Position numbers and translations under genes: made by a program. Source: Sinorhizobium glycinis (GTDB lineage Bacteria > Pseudomonadota > Alphaproteobacteria > Rhizobiales > Rhizobiaceae). From it: DNA of 64,000 nt. Within the stretch, counting starts at the first letter, position 1; each line of letters opens with the position of its first letter. Shown piece after piece: positions 57,053-64,000 of this stretch. The notes beneath the pieces were generated by a model. The model was given only the letters and a program-made list of their open reading frames with translations, made no database searches and was not told the DNA's origin. The stretch spans positions 186,001-250,000 of the forward strand of contig NZ_LPUX01000060.1 of the NCBI RefSeq assembly GCF_001651865.1, given 5' to 3'.

Positions 57053-57601
57053 CTATGCGACCCTGACAGCCATTCCCCGGCGCATGTGCCGTATCAGCCG
57101 CTTCATCGCGGGCAGGCTGACGGCGATGCAGCCTTGCGTCGGCTCATAGCCGGGTCGAATGAGGTGGAAGAAGATCGCAGAGCCGGCTAGCCGCCGCCTG
57201 CAGGAGATATTCCAGTCCATCACGAGGCAGACGTCGTACAGCCCGTCAGACCGCGCCATCGTCTCGTGGCTCGCGGTAAACGGCGCCCTGACCGGGCGGT
57301 TGTAGGAGGCATGGTCCGGCGCGTCGCACCACAGCATGTCGCGACGGATCCCGCGCATCGGCAATCGCGTTGGCGGCAGCGACACGCGGTCGCGGCGCAT
57401 GAAGCCGCCGATCAGCTTCATCGTCGCGCGCGGCGTCGCGCCGTCGCCTTCGCGCTTCATGGCCGTGAGGCCGCTTCGGCCGATCGCCGCCTGCTCCGTT
57501 CTGCCGTCGAAGCTCAGCAGCGCGCGCCGGCGGTCGCGTGGCGCGGCCCGGACCATGATCGTGGATTTCCGCGATCTTACTCCCGACGTTTTCTTGCGCA
57601 T
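57053..57601 (-). CDS. L,D-transpeptidase (YkuD) family protein, 182 aa
   Basis: Member of the YkuD catalytic-domain family that forms 3-3 crosslinks or attaches proteins to peptidoglycan, or that acts in other acyl transfers. The catalytic region reads AIFFHLIRPGYEPTQGCIAVSLPAM (His then GC, about 137-161), and the upstream RDMLWCDAPDHASYNRPVR also fits this group. There is no signal peptide, so its cellular site is unclear. Several starts are possible; I use the ATG at 57601, which keeps a conserved-looking basic N-terminus. Rhizobia rely heavily on L,D-crosslinks. Confidence 0.82.
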   Translation of the reverse strand: MRKKTSGVRSRKSTIMVRAAPRDRRRALLSFDGRTEQAAIGRSGLTAMKREGDGATPRATMKLIGGFMRRDRVSLPPTRLPMRGIRRDMLWCDAPDHASYNRPVRAPFTASHETMARSDGLYDVCLVMDWNISCRRRLAGSAIFFHLIRPGYEPTQGCIAVSLPAMKRLIRHMRRGMAVRVA

Positions 57602-57744
57602 TATTCTCACAGATTCTTGCTTTGCCCGTGATCTCACGGCCACCCTAAGCACGGTTGCACCGAGACAAGATTGCGTAGCCGCCGCGCTTTGCCAAGGGCG
57701 GCATTTGAGCTAGTTTGAATTCAGGAAGCAACAGGAACTGTCCC

Positions 57745-58428
57745 ATGGCGACGCGCACTATCCTCCTTGTCGACGATGACAATGATCTGCGTGAGACGTT
57801 GATAGAGCAGCTCTCTCTCTACGAGGAGTTCGACCTCCTGCAGGAAGCGACCGCCGGCAAGGGCATCCAGACGGCGCGCGCCCGCCAGGTCGACCTCCTG
57901 ATCATGGATGTCGGGCTGCCGGACATGGACGGTCGCGAGGCGGTGAAGCTTCTGCGCAAGGGCGGGTTCAAGGCGCCGATCATCATGCTCACCGGTCACG
58001 ATACCGATTCGGACACGATTCTCGGCCTCGAGGCCGGCGCCAACGACTATGTCACCAAGCCCTTCCGCTTCGCCGTGTTGCTTGCCCGTATCCGCGCCCA
58101 GCTTCGCCAGCACGAGCAGAGCGAGGACGCGACCTTCAGCGTCGGCCCCTACACGTTCAAGCCGAGCCAGAAACTGCTCACCATGGAGAACGGCCAGAAG
58201 ATTCGCCTGACCGAGAAGGAGGCGGCGATCATCCGCTACCTCTACCGGGCCGACCAGAAGGTGGTGACCCGCGACGTGCTGCTCGAGGAGGTCTGGGGCT
58301 ACAATTCCGGGGTGACGACGCACACGCTGGAGACGCATGTCTACCGGCTGCGCCAGAAAATCGAACGCGACCCTTCCAATGCCGAGATTTTGGTGACAGA
58401 GAACGGCGGCTACAAGATCGTTCCGTAA
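57745..58428 (+). CDS. OmpR-family response regulator (CenR-like), 227 aa
   Basis: Two-component response regulator. The receiver domain (1-120) has the acidic pocket D10-D11-D12, the phospho-acceptor Asp55 in LLIMDVGLPDMDG and Lys105 in VTKPF. The C-terminal winged helix (about 130-227) has LTEKEAAIIRYLYRADQKVVTRDVLLEEVWGYNSGVTTHTLETHVYRLRQKIERD. No histidine kinase gene is adjacent, so it is an orphan in this window. Closest family by eye is CenR, an envelope regulator of alphaproteobacteria, but that identity is an inference. It is followed after 75 bp by a cyclic-nucleotide-binding gene. Confidence 0.9.
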   Translation: MATRTILLVDDDNDLRETLIEQLSLYEEFDLLQEATAGKGIQTARARQVDLLIMDVGLPDMDGREAVKLLRKGGFKAPIIMLTGHDTDSDTILGLEAGANDYVTKPFRFAVLLARIRAQLRQHEQSEDATFSVGPYTFKPSQKLLTMENGQKIRLTEKEAAIIRYLYRADQKVVTRDVLLEEVWGYNSGVTTHTLETHVYRLRQKIERDPSNAEILVTENGGYKIVP

Positions 58429-58503
58429 GTCCCGGCCGCGGAAAGTGGGAAGCGGTTTTCCATTCCAGACCCGCTCCTCGACATCAGCTAGGAGATATGC
58501 TGC

Positions 58504-58959
58504 TTGGCGCTCAATGACGATATCGCGCTTCTGTCGAACGTCTCGCTTTTTGCCGAGATCGGCGACGACAAGCTCCGGCTGATCGCCTTCGGCGCCGAGC
58601 GCCGTCGTGTCGCGAAGGGCCACGAGCTCTTTCGCGAAGGCGCGCCGGCCGATTGCGCCTATGCGGTTGCCGTCGGCAGCTTCTCGCTATCGAAGCTCGA
58701 CGCCGAAGGACGCCCGCAGCACGTCGACACCGTCTCCCGCGGGGCGCTGCTGTCGGAGCTGGCGCTGATATCGATGGTCGAACGGAAGTTCACCGCGACC
58801 GCCGACGAAGACAGCGAGGTGATCCGCATCAACCGGCCGCTCTTCCGCCGCATGCTGGAGGAATATCCGGAGGTGACGGCAATGGTCGAAGCGCGGATCC
58901 GCGACAACCTGCAGACGATGATCCGCCGCGTCGAGGCGCTGGCCGGGCGGTTTGCCTGA
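58504..58959 (+). CDS. Stand-alone cyclic-nucleotide-binding domain protein, 151 aa
   Basis: A single cNMP-binding (CAP_ED) domain without a DNA-binding helix-turn-helix. The beta-roll is visible as LFAEIGDDKLRLIAFGAERRRVAKGHELFREGAPADCAYAVAVGSFSL, with the phosphate-binding cassette region VDTVSRGALLSELALISMVERKFTATA. A C-terminal helix ends near IRRVEALAGRFA. The start is TTG at 58504 with AGGAG 9 bp upstream; the nearby ATG at 58497 is in another frame. Its place after an orphan response regulator suggests a signalling link, but the partner is unknown. Confidence 0.85.
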   Translation: MALNDDIALLSNVSLFAEIGDDKLRLIAFGAERRRVAKGHELFREGAPADCAYAVAVGSFSLSKLDAEGRPQHVDTVSRGALLSELALISMVERKFTATADEDSEVIRINRPLFRRMLEEYPEVTAMVEARIRDNLQTMIRRVEALAGRFA

Positions 58960-58970
58960 GGCGTGTTTCT

Positions 58971-59125
58971 GCCCCTCATCCGGCCTGCCGGCCACCTTCT
59001 CCCCGCGAGCGGGGCGAAGGAGACTCGCGGCCCCGTCTCGCACCGCCTATCGTTGTAGGAAGAGCGAGCCGCGCGTTCCTGTCCCCTCTCCCCGTGAGAA
59101 CGGGGAGAGGGCTAGGGTGAGGGGC
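58971..59125. repeat. Palindromic repeat family A, copy 5
   Basis: GCCCCTCATCCGGCCTGCCGG on the left and GGGGAGAGGGCTAGGGTGAGGGGC on the right. As in copies 2 and 6, the two ends belong to different subtypes. It fills the gap between the converging cNMP-binding and xthA genes. Confidence 0.8.
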
Positions 59126-59138
59126 AACTGCCCGCGCT

Positions 59139-59945
59139 TCAAAGCTCGAAATGCGCAATCACCGGCACATGGTCGGAGGGGCGCTCCCAGCCGCGTGCTT
59201 CCCGGAGGATGTCGACGCGGACGAGTTTTTCGGCGAGGTCGGCGGAGGACCAGATATGGTCGAGCCGGCGGCCGCGGTCGGCCGCGGCCCAGTCCTTCGC
59301 CCGGTAGCTCCACCAGGTGAAGAGCTTCTCAGGCGGCGGGGTGTGCTGGCGCATCAGGTCGACCCAGGCGCCGCCGGTCATGACCGTGGTGAGCCCGTCG
59401 GTTTCGACCGGCGTGTGGCTGACGATCTTCAGGAGCTGCTTGTGCGACCAGACGTCGTGCTCCAGCGGCGCGATGTTGAGGTCGCCGACGAGGATCGACG
59501 AGATGCCCGCCTCGGCCTCCGCGTGCAGGAGCTTCATCTCGTCGACGAAGTCGAGCTTATGGCCGAATTTCGGATTGATCGCGCGATCCGGTTCGTCGCC
59601 GCCGGCCGGCACATAGAAATTATGCAGGCGAATGGTCTTGCCGCTGGCCGCAAAGACGACGGAGAGATGACGCGCGTCTCCGACGCCGCAATAGTCGCGG
59701 CGATCGGTCAGTTCGGTAAGCGGCAGGCGCGAGATGGTGGCGACGCCGTGATAGCCCTTCTGGCCGTGCATCTCGATAAAGTTGTAGCCGAGTTTCTTCA
59801 GAGGCGCCGACGGAAACTGGTCGTCCGGGCACTTGGTTTCCTGCAGGCAGAGGATGTCCGGCTGCCAATTTACCAATAGATGTTCCACCAGCGGCATGCG
59901 CAGGCGGACGGAGTTGATGTTCCACGTGGCGATGGAAAGGGGCAT
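59139..59945 (-). CDS. xthA: Exodeoxyribonuclease III XthA, 268 aa
   Basis: Metal-dependent AP endonuclease and 3'-5' exonuclease of the EEP fold, used in base-excision repair. Motifs are SIATWNINSVRLR, LQETKCPD, GDLNIAPLEHDVW and the C-terminal catalytic SDHVPVIAHFEL. The length matches XthA (about 265). It starts about 80 bp after the terminator of the lolA-like gene, so it is probably a separate unit. Confidence 0.95.
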   Translation of the reverse strand: MPLSIATWNINSVRLRMPLVEHLLVNWQPDILCLQETKCPDDQFPSAPLKKLGYNFIEMHGQKGYHGVATISRLPLTELTDRRDYCGVGDARHLSVVFAASGKTIRLHNFYVPAGGDEPDRAINPKFGHKLDFVDEMKLLHAEAEAGISSILVGDLNIAPLEHDVWSHKQLLKIVSHTPVETDGLTTVMTGGAWVDLMRQHTPPPEKLFTWWSYRAKDWAAADRGRRLDHIWSSADLAEKLVRVDILREARGWERPSDHVPVIAHFEL

Positions 59946-60026
59946 TCACATTCCTCTGGAAAGTTTCGCCGGCGGCGGAGCAGTGTCCGGCGCGTTTAAG
60001 CAGGTCTGGCGCCGATCGACAAGCAT

Positions 60027-60053
60027 GAAAAAGGCCGCCCGAGGGCGGCCTGC
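60027..60053 (-). terminator. Terminator of the lolA-like gene
   Basis: On the minus strand GGCCGCCC-TC-GGGCGGCC is followed by TTTTTC. It lies 28 bp after the stop at 60081. Confidence 0.9.
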
Positions 60054-60080
60054 ACAGCATCAGAGTCGATGCGCGTCCGG

Positions 60081-60743
60081 TCATTTGCCGCCCTTGTTGC
60101 GCACCTCGTCATAAGGAATGCGGAACACCTTGTCGTCCAGTTGGATGCCGGTCTGGACGTTGAAGATCATCACCGAGGTGTCCTTCTTCTGCGCGTCCGT
60201 GATCGTCCATTGTCTCAGATTGTAGGTCTTCGGGTCGAACATCATGGTGATGGTCGAATCGCCGAAGATCGAGCGGTCGCCGAGCACGATGGTGATGAGG
60301 TCGGGCTCGACCCGGACGTCGCGCACCATGCGGCTGCTCAGGTCGATCCGCTCGCTCAAGAGCAGATTGAGCGGCGTCTTCGACAAGGGATAGATGTCCC
60401 AGGTCTTCAGCTTCATGTTGCCGATCACCACCGACCTGCCGTCGGCGATGACCCGCATCGGCGAGGGGGCCTCGTAGTTGAAGCGGATGCGTCCGGGCCG
60501 GCGGATGTAGAACTTGCCGCCGGTCTGCTCGCCGCGCGGCCCAAACTGGACGAATTCGCCCGCCATCGTCTTCACCGAGGAAAAATGATCGGCGATCTTC
60601 TGGGCGACGGCCGATGCCTGCGCCGAAGCGGGCGCCGCGTCAAGCGTCGTTCCGGCGATGCCCGCGAGCGCTGCCAGGCCGCAAACGAAGAGGCGTCGCG
60701 AGATCGCCCGAGTGTTGCCGTCGCCGTTTCTTGTCTCTGTCAT
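60081..60743 (-). CDS. lolA: LolA-like outer-membrane lipoprotein carrier protein, 220 aa
   Basis: Periplasmic chaperone that ferries lipoproteins to the outer membrane. A Tat- or Sec-like signal region (SRRLFVCGLAALAGIAG, ending ASAQA) precedes an LolA beta-barrel: KTMAGEFVQFGPRGEQTGGKFYIRRPGRIRFNYEAPSP is the diagnostic part, then DLITIVLGDRSIFG and YNLRQWTITDAQKKDT. The twin arginine in ISRRLF is noteworthy. The ATG at 60743 has AGGAGAC 7 bp upstream and is preferred over one 5 codons earlier. It is 116 bp downstream of ftsK in the same direction. Confidence 0.93.
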   Translation of the reverse strand: MTETRNGDGNTRAISRRLFVCGLAALAGIAGTTLDAAPASAQASAVAQKIADHFSSVKTMAGEFVQFGPRGEQTGGKFYIRRPGRIRFNYEAPSPMRVIADGRSVVIGNMKLKTWDIYPLSKTPLNLLLSERIDLSSRMVRDVRVEPDLITIVLGDRSIFGDSTITMMFDPKTYNLRQWTITDAQKKDTSVMIFNVQTGIQLDDKVFRIPYDEVRNKGGK

Positions 60744-60858
60744 CGCAGTCTCCTTCATATGAGCGTCATTTGGAGCGCAAGTGGGGCGCCTTCAAGGCGT
60801 TGTCCGGCGCCGCGACACCCCGGCTCTCAAATGACCGTTACCGGCCGGCTCTCCAGAT

Positions 60859-63507
60859 TTACCGGCCCGTGATCTCCCCCTCGGTCGGCACCAGGATCTC
60901 GCGCTTGCCGGCGTGATTCGCCGGACCGATGATGCCCTCCTGCTCCATCCGCTCGATCAGCGAGGCGGCACGATTATAGCCGATGCCGAGACGACGCTGC
61001 ACGTAGGATGTCGAAGCCTTGCCGTCTCGCAGCACGATCGCCACCGCCTGGTCGTAGGGGTCCTCGGAATCGGCAAGGTTCGAGGTGCCGGGGGGTCCGC
61101 CGCCTTCGTTCTCCTCGTCGTCATCCTCGGTGATCGCATCGAGATATTGCGGCACGCCTTGCGTCTTCAGATAGGCGACGACTTCTTCGACCTCGGTGTC
61201 GGAGACGAAGGGTCCGTGGACGCGCTGGATGCGCCCGCCGCCGGCCATGTAGAGCATGTCGCCCTGTCCGAGCAGCTGTTCGGCGCCCTGTTCGCCGAGG
61301 ATGGTGCGGCTGTCGATCTTCGAGGTGACCTGGAAGGAGATGCGGGTCGGGAAGTTCGCCTTGATCGTGCCGGTGATGACGTCGACCGACGGGCGCTGCG
61401 TCGCCATGATGACATGGATGCCGGCGGCGCGCGCCATCTGCGCGAGACGCTGCACCGCGCCTTCGATATCCTTGCCGGCGACCATCATCAGGTCGGCCAT
61501 CTCGTCGATGATGACCACGATATAGGGCATCGGCGAGAGGTCGAATTCCTCGGTCTCGTAGACGGCCTCGCCGGTCTGGCGGTCGAAGCCGGTCTGGACG
61601 GTGCGGGTGATCGCCTCGCCTTTCGCCAGCGCCTGCTCGACGCGGGCGTTGAAGCCGTCGATGTTGCGGACGCCGATCTTCGACATCTTCTTGTAGCGCT
61701 CTTCCATCTCGCGCACCGTCCATTTCAGCGCGACGACGGCCTTCTTCGGATCGGTGACGACCGGCGAGAGCAGATGCGGAATGCCGTCGTAGACGGAGAG
61801 TTCGAGCATCTTCGGATCGATCATGATCAGCCGGCACTGGTCGGGCGTGAGCCGGTAGAGCAGCGACAGGATCATCGTGTTGATCGCCACCGACTTGCCC
61901 GAGCCGGTGGTGCCGGCAACGAGCAGATGCGGCATCTTGGCGAGATCGGCGACGACCGGTTCGCCGCCGATCGTCTTGCCGAGCGCCATGGCGAGCTTCG
62001 TCTTGGTGGTCTCGAAGTCGCGCGAGCCGATCAGCTCCCGCAGATAGACCATTTCGCGCCGCTGGTTCGGCAGTTCGATGCCGATGGCGTTGCGGCCCGG
62101 CACGACGGCGACGCGGGCGGCAATGGCGCTCATCGAGCGGGCGATGTCATCGGCAAGGCCGATGACGCGCGACGACTTGATGCCCGGCGCCGGCTCGAGT
62201 TCGTAGAGCGTGACGACCGGGCCGGGGCGCACATGGATGATCTCGCCCTTGACGCCGAAATCCTCGAGCACGCCTTCGAGCATGCGGGCATTTTGTTCGA
62301 GCGCATCGGCCGACAGCGAGGCGTCGCGCGCGACATTCTTCGGCTCCGCAAGGAAATGGATCGGCGGCAGCGCGAAGTCGCCATCGTCGTCGACGAAAGA
62401 GCGCTGGGCTTCGCGTTCTATGCGCTGGCCGCTCTTCGGCCGCGTCGGCGGCGGGGCGACCCTGGAACCGTTGAGCGCCGGCCTTGCCGGGGCCGGCCGC
62501 GGCGCCCAATCGGCGGCAATGTCGTCCTCGTCGTCCGGCAGGATCCCGGCAGGGCGGGGCTCGTCGATGTCGAAGGGCGGGTCGTCTTCATCGGCGACGA
62601 TCGGCGGCGGCGTGACGAAGCGGCGCTCGGCGCGATCGAGCGACGGTTCGATGCGCGCGGCGCCGGCCTGGGCCTTGGGCCGGGCCGGCTCGTTGAGCGT
62701 GCCGAATTCGTCGTTGTTGAAATCGTAGGGCTCGTCGTACTGGCGTTTGGCACGGCTGGCGCTCATGCCGAAAGCACGACGCAGCCGGGCCTGTGCCGTG
62801 AAGCGCATATGGGCGAGCGAACCCATCAGGAGGGTCAGCGGACCTTCGTCGTCCTCGTCCTCGAGTTCCTCGCGGATGGTGCGCGCCTTGCTGGGGACGG
62901 GCTCCGTTGCCTTCTCTTCCTCGTCCTCCTCGCGGACGCCGATGAGCCCGGCGCTGAAGATCAGCGCCCAGGCGGCCGGCGCAGCGAAGAGGCAGGCGAG
63001 AACGGTCGCGAAGGTGCCGGTCGGGAAGGTGCCGGTGAAGAGCGCCGGGAAGCGCAGGATCATGTCGCCGAAGACGCCGCCGAGACCGTTCGGCAGCGGC
63101 CAGGTGATCGGCGCCGGCACGCAGCTCAATGCGGCGCTCGCCAGCACCGAACCGAGGAACCAGAGGGCGAGCCGCTTCAACACCTTGTCGAAAGGTTTGC
63201 CGCCAATCAGCACGAGAGCCCAGGCGACGGCCGGCAGCAGCGCCACGACGCTCGCCAGGCCGAAAAATTGCATGAAGATGTCGGCAAAGGTTGCGCCGCC
63301 ATAGCCGAGCAGGTTGGTCGGCTCGTCCGAAGTGGCATAGGAGAAGCTCGGATCGGCGACGTTCCAGGTCGACAGCGCGGCAACGGCGAGCGCCAGGGCG
63401 CCGAACAGCGCAAAGCCTGCCAGCGACGCGGTCTGGCGCCAGAGGAAGGTGGTCAGCACGAACTGATTGGAACGGCTGTCAAGCGTTGCGGGATTGCTTC
63501 TGCTCAT
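60859..63507 (-). CDS. ftsK: DNA translocase FtsK, 882 aa
   Basis: Septum-located motor that pumps chromosome ends and activates XerCD at dif. Four TM segments span about residues 15-185. A Pro/Glu/Asp-rich linker (about 200-400) follows, then the RecA-like motor with Walker [15 protein letters not shown] near 535 and Walker [16 protein letters not shown] near 655. The C-terminal gamma winged helix reads [37 protein letters not shown] (it starts DGKASTSY). The ATG at 63507 begins the conserved protein; the open frame upstream is accidental. The linker is shorter than in E. coli FtsK (1329 aa) but normal for alphaproteobacteria. Confidence 0.96.
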   Translation of the reverse strand: MSRSNPATLDSRSNQFVLTTFLWRQTASLAGFALFGALALAVAALSTWNVADPSFSYATSDEPTNLLGYGGATFADIFMQFFGLASVVALLPAVAWALVLIGGKPFDKVLKRLALWFLGSVLASAALSCVPAPITWPLPNGLGGVFGDMILRFPALFTGTFPTGTFATVLACLFAAPAAWALIFSAGLIGVREEDEEEKATEPVPSKARTIREELEDEDDEGPLTLLMGSLAHMRFTAQARLRRAFGMSASRAKRQYDEPYDFNNDEFGTLNEPARPKAQAGAARIEPSLDRAERRFVTPPPIVADEDDPPFDIDEPRPAGILPDDEDDIAADWAPRPAPARPALNGSRVAPPPTRPKSGQRIEREAQRSFVDDDGDFALPPIHFLAEPKNVARDASLSADALEQNARMLEGVLEDFGVKGEIIHVRPGPVVTLYELEPAPGIKSSRVIGLADDIARSMSAIAARVAVVPGRNAIGIELPNQRREMVYLRELIGSRDFETTKTKLAMALGKTIGGEPVVADLAKMPHLLVAGTTGSGKSVAINTMILSLLYRLTPDQCRLIMIDPKMLELSVYDGIPHLLSPVVTDPKKAVVALKWTVREMEERYKKMSKIGVRNIDGFNARVEQALAKGEAITRTVQTGFDRQTGEAVYETEEFDLSPMPYIVVIIDEMADLMMVAGKDIEGAVQRLAQMARAAGIHVIMATQRPSVDVITGTIKANFPTRISFQVTSKIDSRTILGEQGAEQLLGQGDMLYMAGGGRIQRVHGPFVSDTEVEEVVAYLKTQGVPQYLDAITEDDDEENEGGGPPGTSNLADSEDPYDQAVAIVLRDGKASTSYVQRRLGIGYNRAASLIERMEQEGIIGPANHAGKREILVPTEGEITGR

Positions 63508-63760
63508 ATTGCCTGCTGCCCGTTTCGATCCGCCGGAACGCCACGCATCTTCCAAGTGAACGGTGGGAACATTCCAGCCATTGATTGCAGAGCATCCTTG
63601 CCGCCTCCAAACCAGCGGGGACGCAGAATGCTCCGGGCACATTGCGTGCCATGGAATCAACCTACGCGGAGTAGGGTTAATGCGACATTAACCATGCGCG
63701 TGTGGGAGGGAAATAGCGGTGGATCGCGGTCGGATCGAGCTACAATCAGTGTGGACGGTT

Positions 63761-63874
63761 GCCCCTCACCCTAACCCTCTCCCCGTACAAACGGGGAGAG
63801 GGGACTGGCGTCGGCGCGGCATCATTCCTTCTCCCTGCTTGCGGGGAGAAGGTGCCGGCAGGCGGATGAGGGGC
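63761..63874. repeat. Palindromic repeat family A, copy 6
   Basis: GCCCCTCACCCTAACCCTCTCC on the left and GGGGAGAAGGTGCCGG...CGGATGAGGGGC on the right; the short interior makes this the smallest full copy (114 bp). Confidence 0.8.
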
Positions 63875-63883
63875 GGCCGACAC

Positions 63884-63915
63884 AAAAAAAGCCCGGATCG
63901 CGAGGATCCGGGCGA
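63884..63915 (-). terminator. Terminator of a minus-strand gene beyond the right edge
   Basis: On the minus strand GCCCGGATC-CTC-GCGATCCGGGC forms a stem followed by TTTTTTTGTG. It points to a gene ending near 63992 and reading leftward from outside the window. Confidence 0.85.
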
Positions 63916-64000
63916 AAGGGCGATCCACGAAATATGAGGATCGCGACGGGACTGATGGCGGCGCCGTTCTGCCAGCGCCGCGATGCGCTTTAGCTGGTGT

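Larger units (their letters stand above)
63508..64000. other. Right-edge region: repeat, terminator and possible gene end
   Basis: A gap of more than 490 bp with a family A element (63761-63874) and a minus-strand terminator (63884-63915). A TAA readable on the minus strand at 63994-63992 may be the stop of a gene lying beyond the window; too little is visible to name it. Confidence 0.4.

Noticed and set aside
60913..63774. 953-codon open frame antisense to ftsK
   Set aside because: Shadow frame produced by codon bias of ftsK; composition is low-complexity Arg/Asp/Gly/His.

Overview
The window reads as a chromosomal segment of a Rhizobiaceae alphaproteobacterium, most likely Ensifer/Sinorhizobium. 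The reasons are high GC content, alphaproteobacterial family choices (IalB-like, DUF1223, DUF2794, DUF2585, a second RpoH-type sigma factor, class-II-type ccmABCDG order), a ybhL-like leader, RIME1-like intergenic mosaic elements and several other rhizobial palindromic repeat families. About 60 protein genes are supported. No rRNA, tRNA, CRISPR array, transposase, integrase or phage gene was seen. Apart from small repeats, this is housekeeping chromosome rather than an island.

Layout. 1-604: a lower-GC stretch without a convincing complete gene. 605-7041 (+): SUV3-like helicase, S4 RNA-binding protein, FdxA-type ferredoxin, CarD and RpoH2-like sigma factor; the last is preceded by a good EcfG/RpoE2-type promoter. 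7058-9913 (-): class C beta-lactamase and an M48 metalloprotease with LysM. 10240-13780 (-): thiamine ABC importer thiBPQ under a TPP riboswitch. 13940-18958 (+): GNAT, thiamine pyrophosphokinase, ABC-F ATPase, MarR regulator and Bcr/CflA efflux pump. 19337-27509: argG, LysE exporter, rlmN, IalB-like protein, small enzymes, a TesA-like esterase and a divergent YbbA/YbbP-like ABC system that ends at 30061. 30171-33585: BI-1/YccA protein with a ybhL-type leader, acetyltransferase, DUF2794 and DUF1223.

33837-36527 (-) is aconitase, divergent from the cytochrome c maturation operon ccmABCDG (36797-39789). Then come DUF2585, a YciB/IspZ-like septation protein, ftsY, mtaB, dapF and an MBL hydrolase, all on the minus strand (39984-46542). 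The plus-strand block 46951-52586 is a translation/secretion cluster: ffh, chorismate mutase, rpsP, rimM, trmD and rplS, with a TSUP permease inserted on the minus strand. It is followed by an amino-acid ABC binding protein and permease without an ATPase, leuC, a SixA-like phosphatase, an L,D-transpeptidase, an OmpR-type response regulator, a lone cyclic-nucleotide-binding protein, xthA, a LolA-like protein and ftsK.

The most unusual content is the repeat load. At least five palindromic families occupy the gaps. Two of them have entered genes in frame. Two MITE-like palindrome pairs, apparently from a duplication, lie inside the linker of ftsY, where they are translated in both orientations. 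A 60-bp palindromic unit is tandemly repeated at the 3' end of trmD, adding a 20-residue repeat to the enzyme. A 243-bp element with perfect 42-bp terminal inverted repeats of the same family as the ftsY inserts sits between the MFS gene and argG. I found no clearly new multi-gene system; the in-frame repeat insertions are the best lead.
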